From: JAPPHY01 sp034423135
GTDB lineage: Bacteria; Chloroflexota; Dehalococcoidia; Lucifugimonadales; UBA2985
Assembly: GCA_034423135.1 (NCBI GenBank)
Contig: DAOUJC010000008.1
Coordinates: forward strand, 186,001 to 250,000
Direction: 5' to 3'
DNA length: 64,000 nt
In this document: positions 51,303 to 59,223 of the stretch, piece by piece
Layout of the letters: each line of letters starts with the position of its first letter
Position numbering within the stretch: the first letter of the stretch is position 1
Translations under genes and position numbers: made by a program
The notes under the pieces: model-generated
The model's input: only the letters and a program-made list of their open reading frames with translations
Database searches by the model: none
Told to the model about the DNA's origin: nothing

Positions 51303-52487
51303 TCATGCCTGGCCGGCCGGGGGTTCCGGAATCGTCCAGGCCGAGAGCCGCTGGATACCCTTCTCCAGCTGCTCGTCCGAGAGGGTGAGCGACAGGCGAA
51401 TGTAGCCCTCGCCGTAGCGGCCATAGCCTGCGCCCGGCGTCACGACGATTGCTTGCTCTTCGATGAGCATGGCGCAGAACGCGCCGGACTTCCACCCCGG
51501 CGGCAGCTTTGCCCACACGTACAGGCTGGCCCTGGGCGTCACCACGTCCAGCCCAAGCTCTCTCAGCGCATCCACAACGCGGTCCCTGCGAGCCTGGTAG
51601 ACGGCGTTGTGGATGTCTATGCAGTCCTGTGGGCCCTCCAGCGCCTCGATTGCCGCGTGCTGGATAGCCTGGGGTATCCCGGAGTCCAGGTTGGACTTCA
51701 CACGCATCAGTGCGTTGATCATCTCGGCGTTGCCGACCGCCATGCCAATGCGCCAACCCGTCATGTTGTAGCTCTTGGACAGCGAGTGAAACTCGATTGC
51801 CACGTCCATTGCGCCCGGCGTCTCCAGGAAGCTGCTGGGCCGGTAGCCGTCGAAAGCCACTTCCGTGTACGGAGCGTCGTGGAGCACGGGGATGTCGTGA
51901 CGCTTGGAGAACTCCACCACCTCCTCGAAAAACGCCCCTTCGGCGACGGCGCCCGTGGGGTTGTTCGGATAGTTGATCCAGAGCGCCCTGGCCCGGTCCG
52001 CCACGTCCGCGGGAATCGCCTTCAGATCGGGCAGCCAGTCGTTCTCCTCCACCAGCGGCATCCAGTGGCACTCGCCGCCCGCAAACATGGTGCCGATCGA
52101 GTAGACCGGGTAGCCGGGGTCAGGCACCAGCGCGATGTCGCCGGGGTCAATGAAGCACAGCGCGGCGTGGCCAATACCCTCCTTGGCGCCTATGAGAGGC
52201 AGCACCTCGGTGTCCGGGTTCAGCGCCACGCCAAACCGGCTGTCGTACCAGCGCGCAACGGCCCTGCGAAGCTCCGGCAGCCCCTCCGATTCGGGATAGC
52301 GATGGTTGGGCGGGTCAAGGCTGGCCTGGTGCAGCCGGTCCAGGATGTGAGAAGGCGTCGGCATGTCAGGATCACCGATCGCAAAGGTCACCACGTCCAC
52401 GCCCTCTGCCCGCTTCTGCGCTATCTTCCGGCTGATCTCCACAAAGAGATACGGCGGCAGCTGCTCAATTCGCCTCGCAAATCTCAT
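51303..52487 (-). CDS. dapL: LL-diaminopimelate aminotransferase-type PLP enzyme
   Basis: A 394-residue class I aminotransferase. Opening RIEQLPPYLFVEISRKI, FAIGDPDMPTP, GAKEGIGHAALCFIDPGD, NYPNNPTGAVA and the lysine motif FHSLSKSYNMTGWRIG match the DapL group more closely than aspartate aminotransferases. It would turn tetrahydrodipicolinate into LL-diaminopimelate in one step. dapF lies two genes upstream in the same run, supporting this assignment. The ATG overlaps the preceding small gene's stop (ATGA), with AAGGAG nine bases before. Confidence 0.88.
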   Translation of the reverse strand: MRFARRIEQLPPYLFVEISRKIAQKRAEGVDVVTFAIGDPDMPTPSHILDRLHQASLDPPNHRYPESEGLPELRRAVARWYDSRFGVALNPDTEVLPLIGAKEGIGHAALCFIDPGDIALVPDPGYPVYSIGTMFAGGECHWMPLVEENDWLPDLKAIPADVADRARALWINYPNNPTGAVAEGAFFEEVVEFSKRHDIPVLHDAPYTEVAFDGYRPSSFLETPGAMDVAIEFHSLSKSYNMTGWRIGMAVGNAEMINALMRVKSNLDSGIPQAIQHAAIEALEGPQDCIDIHNAVYQARRDRVVDALRELGLDVVTPRASLYVWAKLPPGWKSGAFCAMLIEEQAIVVTPGAGYGRYGEGYIRLSLTLSDEQLEKGIQRLSAWTIPEPPAGQA

Positions 52488-52807
52488 ATGCTCTGCTCCT
52501 TGACTTTATCAGCGTCTCCAAAAACCTCTTCCAGCGTCTTCAGCGCCCTGCTCCTGAGCTCGCCCTCTCTTGACCTGGCGATCCACGGAAGGTCGACCTC
52601 CAACTCGACTGATCGTTCCTCCACCACCATCTGCGCCTTGATGGTAAGGCCAAGTACCTTGATGATGACGTCTAGCCCGTCGTCGTGCCACTCCTGCCGC
52701 ACGTCCGACACCTGCGGCGCGAGGTTCTGCGACATCAGCTCGCCGCGAGCCTTGAGCAGCTCCAGCGCGCGCGCCTTGGTGGTACCGTGCTGGTAGGAGA
52801 GCTTCAT
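52484..52807 (-). CDS. Small protein resembling the polyhydroxyalkanoic acid system (PF09650-like) family
   Basis: A 107-residue protein. The first about 30 residues form a helix (GTTKARALELLKARGELMSQ), followed by strands (VSDVRQEWHDDGLDVIIKVL, IKAQMVVEERSVELEVDLPW) and a C-terminal helix. This order resembles the PHA granule-region family and other small SHS2-like proteins. The match is by pattern only. It sits between dapF and dapL and overlaps the latter by four bases. Confidence 0.55.
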   Translation of the reverse strand: MKLSYQHGTTKARALELLKARGELMSQNLAPQVSDVRQEWHDDGLDVIIKVLGLTIKAQMVVEERSVELEVDLPWIARSREGELRSRALKTLEEVFGDADKVKEQSI

Positions 52808-52830
52808 GCGATAGTAACGCTCATTCGTCT

Positions 52831-53679
52831 TCAGGCGTGCCAGACACCCTCGAACACTTCCTTCACCGGCCCCTCCAGAAACACCTCTCCGGAGCCGTCC
52901 CAGGAGATAGTGAGCGCGCCTCCCGGAAGCGTTATGTCAACATCCTCGCCCGTGAAGCCGTGCAGCCGCGCCGCAACGGCTATGGCGCAAGCGCCAGTCC
53001 CGCAGGCAAGCGTCTCGCCTGCGCCGCGCTCCCACACCCTCGCCACCACGGACCCGCCCGCGCCCACGTTGACAATCGAGAAATTCACCTTGTTCGGGAA
53101 GATCCTGTGGTGCTCCACCTGAGGCCCGATGCGTTCCAGAGGGAACTGTGCGACAGGCGTGTCGATGAAGGCGACTGCGTGAGGATTGCCCATCCCAACG
53201 AAGGTCAGGTTGAGCAGGAATCCTGCCACGTCAAGCGGAAAGTCCAACACAGGCCCGCCGGCCATGTCATCCGAAACCGTTACAGGCACGCGCTCAGGCC
53301 TCAGCTCCGGCTCGCCCATCGCGACTCGCGCCCGCTCGACGTACCCGCCGCGCCACAGCGGCTCGATTTGCCTTACGCCGGTCATAGTCTCCACGGAGAG
53401 CGCCTCCCGGCCAACCTCCGCAATCTCGCGCTCCAGCACGTACTTGGCCAGGCAGCGAATGCCGTTGCCGCACATCTCCGCCTCGGAGCCGTCCGGGTTG
53501 AGCATCCGCATGCGCACCTCGGCCTCGCCCGAAGGCAGGACCAGAAGCATGCCGTCGGCTCCCACACCCATGTGGCGGTCGCACATCGCCCGCGCCAGGC
53601 CGGACCAGTCCTCTTCTATATCGCGGGCGTCCATCAGCACGTAGTCATTGCCCGCGCCGTGCATCTTGGTGAATCTCAC
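52831..53679 (-). CDS. dapF: Diaminopimelate epimerase
   Basis: A 282-residue enzyme that converts LL- to meso-diaminopimelate. It opens RFTKMHGAGNDYVLMDA and has both active-site cysteine regions, AEMCGNGIRCLAKYV and GETLACGTGACA. The GTG start overlaps the stop of the 46-residue membrane protein gene (GTGA), so translation is likely coupled. It serves lysine synthesis and, if the cell makes peptidoglycan, cell-wall synthesis. Confidence 0.95.
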   Translation of the reverse strand: MRFTKMHGAGNDYVLMDARDIEEDWSGLARAMCDRHMGVGADGMLLVLPSGEAEVRMRMLNPDGSEAEMCGNGIRCLAKYVLEREIAEVGREALSVETMTGVRQIEPLWRGGYVERARVAMGEPELRPERVPVTVSDDMAGGPVLDFPLDVAGFLLNLTFVGMGNPHAVAFIDTPVAQFPLERIGPQVEHHRIFPNKVNFSIVNVGAGGSVVARVWERGAGETLACGTGACAIAVAARLHGFTGEDVDITLPGGALTISWDGSGEVFLEGPVKEVFEGVWHA

Positions 53680-53816
53680 TCCGTCTCCTCCCTGTGGGCT
53701 TCATCGTGCCATGTCCGGAAGCAACACCCGCCCATGTCCCGGCAGACGCGCGCCAGCTTCGGCGCGTTGAATCCGAGGTACACTCCCACCACCACCCCCA
53801 AGACCAGTTTGAGCAT
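53676..53816 (-). CDS. 46-residue membrane protein translationally coupled to dapF
   Basis: ATG 53816 lies six bases after a strong Shine-Dalgarno (GGGGAGG). The frame encodes a hydrophobic helix (LKLVLGVVVGVYLGF, residues 2-16), then a short basic and cysteine-containing tail (VCRDMGGCCF) and an acidic end. The stop overlaps the GTG of dapF. The combination of a good ribosome site, a membrane segment and a stop-start overlap makes a real gene likely. No family is recognised. Confidence 0.65.
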   Translation of the reverse strand: MLKLVLGVVVGVYLGFNAPKLARVCRDMGGCCFRTWHDEAHREETE

Positions 53817-53909
53817 TCGTCACCTCCCCGACAACAGGATTCTACCATACACCGGCCTGTTCATACAGGAACGCGGCGCAGGCGGAATCTCGATTTGGGG
53901 TGGCATTGG

Positions 53910-54860
53910 TCAGGAGCCGTCTCCCGCCGCGGCCAGGTGCGCGGTCACGAGCGCAGCGGCGGCCTCGAACGCGTCCAGCGACGCAGCATCCAGCCACGAT
54001 ATGCGCTCGTCACGGGGCCGGAACCAGGAGTTTTGGCGACGCGCGAAGCGGTGCGTCGCAACCTTTATGCTGTCCCCCGCCCACTGGAGCGACAGCCTGC
54101 CGGTCACGTACTCGGCCATGTCGCGATAACCTATGGCGCCCATCGCAGGCAGCTCCGGCGAATAGCCCGCCGCCAGCAACCTGGCAACCTCTCCCGGCCA
54201 GCCCGCAGTGATCATAGCATCCACCCTGCTGTCGATCCGGCGGTATAGCTCGGCGCGATCAAGCGTGAGGCCCATTACGAGACTGCGGTACGGAGGAGGC
54301 TCCTTCTTCCTGGCCTGCGAGAACGGCACGCCCGACTCCATGAACACCTCCAGAGCGCGCACGACGCGCCGCACGTTCCGCGGGTCGATCCTCTCTGCTG
54401 ATACTGGATCGACCTCACGCAGCCGTGCCCACAGCGCATCGTGTCCTTCGTCTCGGGCCTGAGTCTCCAGCCGCTCCCGCAGCTCGGCATTGGGTTTGAC
54501 CTGCGGCGCCGAGAAGCCCTCCAGCAGCGCCCACACGTACTGCCCCGTGCCGCCCACCAGTAGCGGGAGGCGCCCGCGGCCGTGGACGTCACGAATGGAG
54601 TGGCCGGCGTCCGCCAGGTACAGCGCCAGGCTGTATGTCTCATCGGTGTCCACGACGTTCACGACGTGGTGAGGCACCTGCGCAAGCTCCGCAGCCGACG
54701 GCTTGCCCGTGCCCAGATCCAGGCCGCGATAGACCAGCCTGCTGTCCGCGTTGACGATCTCGCCGCCGAATCGCTGCGCGAGACTGAGGGCCAGATCGCT
54801 CTTGCCCACTGCCGTGGGCCCAACGATGGCAACGAGCGGTATTGAGTCGTGCCTAGTCAA
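53910..54860 (-). CDS. miaA: tRNA dimethylallyltransferase
   Basis: A 316-residue enzyme that prenylates A37 of tRNAs reading codons that begin with U. It has the P-loop VAIVGPTAVGKSDLAL, NADSRLVYRGLDLGTGKPS, LLVGGTGQYVWALLEG, the swinging-loop region RRVVRALEVFMESG and the late ATHRFARRQNSWFR. The TTG start at 54860 gives the family's normal N-terminus; it lies five bases after the stop of the nuclease gene. No hfq follows. Confidence 0.94.
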   Translation of the reverse strand: MTRHDSIPLVAIVGPTAVGKSDLALSLAQRFGGEIVNADSRLVYRGLDLGTGKPSAAELAQVPHHVVNVVDTDETYSLALYLADAGHSIRDVHGRGRLPLLVGGTGQYVWALLEGFSAPQVKPNAELRERLETQARDEGHDALWARLREVDPVSAERIDPRNVRRVVRALEVFMESGVPFSQARKKEPPPYRSLVMGLTLDRAELYRRIDSRVDAMITAGWPGEVARLLAAGYSPELPAMGAIGYRDMAEYVTGRLSLQWAGDSIKVATHRFARRQNSWFRPRDERISWLDAASLDAFEAAAALVTAHLAAAGDGS

Positions 54861-54865
54861 GGCGA

Positions 54866-55915
54866 TTACCCCGGCATCAGGCTCTTGAAGAGTTCTGGCG
54901 CGCCGCCGACATTGGGCAGGTAGGGATGGCGGTCCTTGAGGTTGAACAGGTTGAGGACTGCGGAGAGGTGCTTCTCCTTCATTCTTGCGGCGTCCCATGT
55001 CTTGCATGGATCCGGCTCCTTCTTGAACAGGTGGTAGCGCACTCCGGTGGTGGTAACCAGCATGTTGCAGAATGGGAAATCCCTGGCGTACCGCCTGACC
55101 TGTCTCTCGGCGTGGTCCAGACCTGTACCCATGCGCTTGGATTCCAGAATGACGCGCGGGTTTCCGTGCTCAACTCCCCTCCTGAACGGCTCGCTGAACA
55201 GGGATACGTCTGTGTGATTCCACTCAATCTTTATCCTCTGCTCAGACCACCCCAGGGCTAGCAGGATTGGAGCAATGAGGAAGGTGCGTGCCTCGTGCTC
55301 ACTGATTTTCCACCCGTAGTCAGCATACCAACGAGCCAGGCGGCGGACGTGCCAAATGGCTCTGATGACCGCCTCAGCGTCTGCCGGACGCAACCCGTTC
55401 TCTATCAGGCTTCCAACCAGATGCTCCTCGGAAATGCTATTGGCAGCCGGGGGAATTTCGTCAGGTTCTCGCTTCTTGCAGTCGTCAACCAGCAAGCTAT
55501 CTGCCAGTTCCCTGGGCCGCCGCTGGTACACCCTGCTAATGGTTCCTCTCGCAAGGCCGTCTACAAGCATCGTGGAGTCCGGCTCAAACCATTCGATTCT
55601 CCTGCCGTGTCGCAGATCCCAGCCCTCCACGTCGTCAAACGGCTTCATCCACTCGTATTTGCTAGTGACGCGGCCTGCTGCGCGTATTTGCCACTGCCTG
55701 CGATGCGGCCGCTTGAGAATCACGACATCGTCCATCTTCATCTTGTCAGCAAGAGTCACGATTTTTCTGCGCCAGTCCTTGTGCCCTCTGAACCTCTCCG
55801 GGTGCTCGAGGAATGAGCCGATATGCCCGCTCCCCATAAGTATCACGCCGTACTTCAGGAACACGTCCGAATAGTCACGCGGCCCTTCCCCTGCTGCTAC
55901 CTGCCAGTAAGTCAT
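54866..55915 (-). CDS. Orphan PD-(D/E)XK nuclease with PUA/EVE-like N-terminal domain
   Basis: A 349-residue protein. Residues about 1-110 resemble a PUA/EVE-type domain that can read modified bases (TYWQVAAGEGPRDYSDVFLK, KYGVILMG, later DVEGWDLRHGRRIEWF). The C-terminal half resembles the type I restriction HsdR N-terminal nuclease: EARTFLIAPILLALGW, Asp236 and the pair Glu258-x-Lys260 in RVILESKRM, then LVTTTGVRYHLFKK. The PD-(D/E)XK triad is thus visible. It could be a modification-dependent restriction enzyme, although no methylase is adjacent. The gene looks poorer in GC than its neighbours and splits miaA from tpiA. AGAGGAAGG precedes the ATG. Confidence 0.7.
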   Translation of the reverse strand: MTYWQVAAGEGPRDYSDVFLKYGVILMGSGHIGSFLEHPERFRGHKDWRRKIVTLADKMKMDDVVILKRPHRRQWQIRAAGRVTSKYEWMKPFDDVEGWDLRHGRRIEWFEPDSTMLVDGLARGTISRVYQRRPRELADSLLVDDCKKREPDEIPPAANSISEEHLVGSLIENGLRPADAEAVIRAIWHVRRLARWYADYGWKISEHEARTFLIAPILLALGWSEQRIKIEWNHTDVSLFSEPFRRGVEHGNPRVILESKRMGTGLDHAERQVRRYARDFPFCNMLVTTTGVRYHLFKKEPDPCKTWDAARMKEKHLSAVLNLFNLKDRHPYLPNVGGAPELFKSLMPG

Positions 55916-55975
55916 TTGCCTTCCTCTACTCCCCGCGCTTGGACAAGAACTGCCATCTCATAAGAGACGATGCCC

Positions 55976-56728
55976 CTACCCCACCGCCACCTGCCGCGCG
56001 ATCTCCGCAAAGCGTCCTGCGTCCAGGCTCGCGCCTCCCACCAGCGCGCCGTTGATGTTGGGCTGGCTCGCGAACTCCGCCACGTTGTCCGGCGTCACGC
56101 TTCCGCCGTACAGCAGCGGCGTGTCTCCCGCGGCCGCGTCGCCGTATAGCTCCGTGAGCGTGCCGCGAATCGCCACCATGATGGCCTCCGCCGCCTCGCC
56201 CGTCGCCGCCATGCCGGTGCCTATCGCCCATATCGGCTCGTAGGCTACTGCCAGCGTCGCGATCGAGTCCACGCGCCTCAACGCGCCCCTCAGCTGAGAC
56301 GTCACCACGGACTCGGCGTAGCCCTCCTCGCGCTCCTCCAGGCCCTCGCCCACGCACAGGATGGGCCGGAGTCCCGCCTCAAAAGCCGCGCGCACCTTCC
56401 GGTTCACCACCTCGTCGGTCTCCCAGAAGTGCTGCCTGCGCTCCGAGTGCCCAATGATGACGTACGTGCAGAGGTCCGCCAGCATCGCCGACGACACTTC
56501 GCCTGTGTAGGCGCCACGCTCCTCGAAGTGCATGTTCTGCGCGCCAACTGCGGTCGACGAGCCGTTCAGCGCGTCCCTCACCGCCGCCAGCGACACGAAC
56601 GGCGGGCATACCACCTTGCCGACGCCGTCTACGGCGTCAAGTGGGTCCCTGAGTGCAGAGGCCAGCGACACGGCCTCGGCTATCGTGGTGTTCATCTTCC
56701 AGTTCCCGGCCACTATGGGCGTTGGCAT
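55976..56728 (-). CDS. tpiA: Triosephosphate isomerase
   Basis: A 250-residue glycolytic enzyme. It opens TPIVAGNWKMNTTIAEAVSL and has YVIIGHSERRQHFWETDEVV (catalytic His), VAYEPIWAIGTGMAATGE (catalytic Glu) and the phosphate loop LYGGSVTPDNVAEF. Shine-Dalgarno AGGAGG lies seven bases before the ATG. It belongs to the pgk-apgM-tpiA group. Confidence 0.97.
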   Translation of the reverse strand: MPTPIVAGNWKMNTTIAEAVSLASALRDPLDAVDGVGKVVCPPFVSLAAVRDALNGSSTAVGAQNMHFEERGAYTGEVSSAMLADLCTYVIIGHSERRQHFWETDEVVNRKVRAAFEAGLRPILCVGEGLEEREEGYAESVVTSQLRGALRRVDSIATLAVAYEPIWAIGTGMAATGEAAEAIMVAIRGTLTELYGDAAAGDTPLLYGGSVTPDNVAEFASQPNINGALVGGASLDAGRFAEIARQVAVG

Positions 56729-56807
56729 GTTCTACCTCCTGAGGTCAATCGTGCGCTGCCGCTGAGAACGATGCGTGTCGCCAGCTAGCAGGCCATGTCT
56801 CCGCGCT

Positions 56808-58013
56808 CTACGGCCCGTATTTCACCAGCTTGCCCGCATGGGCCAAGGCTAGGAACATCAGATGAGTGGCCGGGATGCTCCCGATGGACCCGCCGGCGCA
56901 GGCCCTCTCGGTGAAGGCTGGCACGCCCTCTCCCAGCGTGATCTTCGAGTGCACGAGCGTCGGCACGGGCTGCCAGCCGTGCGCGGCCAGGATCGCGGGC
57001 GTGGCGTGGTCACCGGCCACGACAAACGCGTCCGGCTCCAGATCCAGGATCCGGGGTATGTAGGCGTCAACTGCCTCCAGCGTCTGCACCTTCGCCTCGA
57101 AGTTGCCGTCCTCGCCGGCCGCGTCTGCGGGCTTGTAGTGGATGTAGAAGAAGTCGTGCTCCGCGAAGTGCTCCTCCAGAGTGTCTACCTCGTCCTGGAA
57201 CGTTGAGCCGGTGGGTATGACCTTCATGCCCAGCACCGTGGAAAGTCCGCGGTACATGGGATACGCGGCGATGGCCGCGGGATTGAGCCGGTAGCTCTCT
57301 CCGAAGCCCGGCAGGTGCGGCAGCTGAGAGAAGCCCCTGAGCAGCACCATGTTAGCCCTGTCTCTATCGCCCAGCACCTCGCGAGCGCCTTCGATTAGGG
57401 CGTTGGCTGCTTCCGCCGTCTTCGCGGCGGCCGGGGTTAGCGCATCAACGCGCCTCGGCGGCACGTCCAGGATCTGGGGATCAGTCTCGGTAACGTCCTC
57501 GCTCAGCCCTTCGCCCCTGAACAGCGCAACGAAGCGGTAGTCCTGCACAGGCAGGATTTGTACCTCCACGCCGGGTACTTCAATCTGGTCCAGCTGCTCG
57601 CACAGCGGCACGCTCTCCTGCGAGCTGATTCGACCGGCCCGCCTGTCAGTCAGCTTTCCCTGGTCGTTCACCGTACAGAAGTTGCCGCGGGCCGCCACAT
57701 CGCCCTCGCGAATATCCACGTCTATGCCCAGTGCCTCCAGCACGCCCCGACCGATGGTGTACTTGATCGGGTCGTAGCCGAAGAGTGACAGATGGCCTGG
57801 GCCACTTCCGGGTGTGATGCCGGGCAGCACCGGGAGCGTGAGGCCGCAGGCGCTGCGGGAGGCCAGCGCGTCCAGATTTGGCGTCTTAGCCACCTCCAGT
57901 TCGGAGAGGCCTGTAGCCGGATGTGGCGCGCCTCCCAGTCCGTCGATGACCAGCATCACCACCTTGGACGAGGTCGGCTGGCATACGTCTGCTATGTGGG
58001 GAAAGTCGATCAT
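56808..58013 (-). CDS. apgM: 2,3-bisphosphoglycerate-independent phosphoglycerate mutase, archaeal ApgM type
   Basis: A 401-residue alkaline-phosphatase-superfamily enzyme. It has VVMLVIDGLGGAPHP (metal Asp), LPVLPGITPGSGPGHLSLFGYDP (with the catalytic Ser), HYKPADAAGEDGNFEAKV and VAGDHATPAILAAHGWQPVP (metal Asp-His). This is the short ApgM form rather than the 510-residue GpmI. It follows pgk by four bases. ATG 58013 is chosen because the frame above it overlaps pgk. Confidence 0.93.
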   Translation of the reverse strand: MIDFPHIADVCQPTSSKVVMLVIDGLGGAPHPATGLSELEVAKTPNLDALASRSACGLTLPVLPGITPGSGPGHLSLFGYDPIKYTIGRGVLEALGIDVDIREGDVAARGNFCTVNDQGKLTDRRAGRISSQESVPLCEQLDQIEVPGVEVQILPVQDYRFVALFRGEGLSEDVTETDPQILDVPPRRVDALTPAAAKTAEAANALIEGAREVLGDRDRANMVLLRGFSQLPHLPGFGESYRLNPAAIAAYPMYRGLSTVLGMKVIPTGSTFQDEVDTLEEHFAEHDFFYIHYKPADAAGEDGNFEAKVQTLEAVDAYIPRILDLEPDAFVVAGDHATPAILAAHGWQPVPTLVHSKITLGEGVPAFTERACAGGSIGSIPATHLMFLALAHAGKLVKYGP

Positions 58014-58017
58014 GGCC

Positions 58018-59208
58018 CTAAGCCTCCTTGTCAAGCAAAGCCGCCACTCCGGGCAGTGTCCTGCCCTCCAGGAACTCCAGCGACGCTCCTCCGCCCGTCG
58101 AAACGTGCGTGATCCGGTCGGTGATGCCAAGCTCGTGCACCACCTCCGCGGTGGAGCCGCCGCCCAGCACGGTCGTCACACCGTCCAGGCTGCCGAGTGC
58201 CGCCGCGAACTCGCGGGTGCCGCGGCTGAACGCCGGCATCTCGAACACGCCCAACGGCCCGTTCCAGAGGATCGTCTTCCCATTTGCGGCCTCTGCTCTG
58301 AATGTGTCCAGTGTCTTGTGCCCAATGTCCATGATGAACCAGCCGTCTGGCACGCCTTCCACGTCTACGGTGCGGCTCTGCGCGTCCGCGGAGAACGCAT
58401 CGGCTACAACCACGTCCCTCGGTATGATGAGCGTGACGCCTCCGCGCTCCGCTCTCGCCATGACGTCCCGTGCAAGCTCCAGCCGGTCGTCCTCGACGAG
58501 CGATGCGCCCACCGGTAACCCCCTGGCCTTGAGGAAGGTAGCCGCCATGCCGCCGCCAATCAGTATCGAGTCCACTCTCTCGATGAAGTTGTCCAGCACA
58601 CCCATCTTGTCGCTCACCTTGGCGCCGCCGAGCACTGAAACGAGCGGTCGTGCCGGAGACTCCAGCAGCCCACCCAGAGCGGCAAGCTCAGCCTCCACCA
58701 GGAAGCCGGCCACGGCCGGGAGGTAGCGAGTTACGCCCTCCGTGGAAGCGTGCGCCCGGTGCGACACGCCGAAGCCATCCTGCACGAAGACCTCTGCAAG
58801 CGAGGCCAGTGCTCGCGCAAAGTCCGCGTCGTTCTTCTCCTCCTCCGCGTGGAAGCGCAGGTTCTCGAGCAATAGCACATCGCTCGGCCCCGCCGCTGTC
58901 ACCGCCGCCTCAACCTCCGGGCCCACGCACTCCGGCACGCATGTGACCTCCGCTTCCAGTAGCTCTGAAAGCCTAGCGCCCACAGGTGCTAGCCGCATGT
59001 CCTCCACAACCTTGCCTCCGGGCCTGCCCAGGTGTGAGCAGAGCACCACTACGGCGCCTCGCTCTCGCAGGTACTCTATGGTAGGCAGAGCGGCGCGAAT
59101 GCGGGAGTCGTCGCTGATGCGGCCGTCGTCAAACTCAACGTTGAAGTCCACACGCACAAGCACGCGCTTGCCTGCCACGTCGATGTCCCGTACAGTTCGC
59201 TTGTCCAA
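58018..59208 (-). CDS. pgk: Phosphoglycerate kinase
   Basis: A 396-residue glycolytic enzyme. The N-terminal domain has KRVLVRVDFNVEF and VVLCSHLGRPGGK, and the nucleotide side has SVLGGAKVSDKMGVLDNF and VLGGGSTAEVVHELGITDRITHVSTGGGASLEFLEG. The TTG start gives the family opening DKRTVRDIDVAGKRV. It is followed closely by apgM and preceded by the prenyl synthase homologue. Confidence 0.97.
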   Translation of the reverse strand: MDKRTVRDIDVAGKRVLVRVDFNVEFDDGRISDDSRIRAALPTIEYLRERGAVVVLCSHLGRPGGKVVEDMRLAPVGARLSELLEAEVTCVPECVGPEVEAAVTAAGPSDVLLLENLRFHAEEEKNDADFARALASLAEVFVQDGFGVSHRAHASTEGVTRYLPAVAGFLVEAELAALGGLLESPARPLVSVLGGAKVSDKMGVLDNFIERVDSILIGGGMAATFLKARGLPVGASLVEDDRLELARDVMARAERGGVTLIIPRDVVVADAFSADAQSRTVDVEGVPDGWFIMDIGHKTLDTFRAEAANGKTILWNGPLGVFEMPAFSRGTREFAAALGSLDGVTTVLGGGSTAEVVHELGITDRITHVSTGGGASLEFLEGRTLPGVAALLDKEA

Positions 59209-59223
59209 GCTAACCCCCGTTGG

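Noticed and set aside
53645..53848. A 67-codon minus-strand frame overlapping the dapF start.
   Set aside because: The neighbouring frame (53816-53676) has the ribosome site, membrane helix and stop-start overlap; this one is its shadow.
51453..54129. Two long plus-strand frames opposite dapL and dapF.
   Set aside because: They are antisense to clear enzymes and have no recognisable domain or ribosome-binding site.
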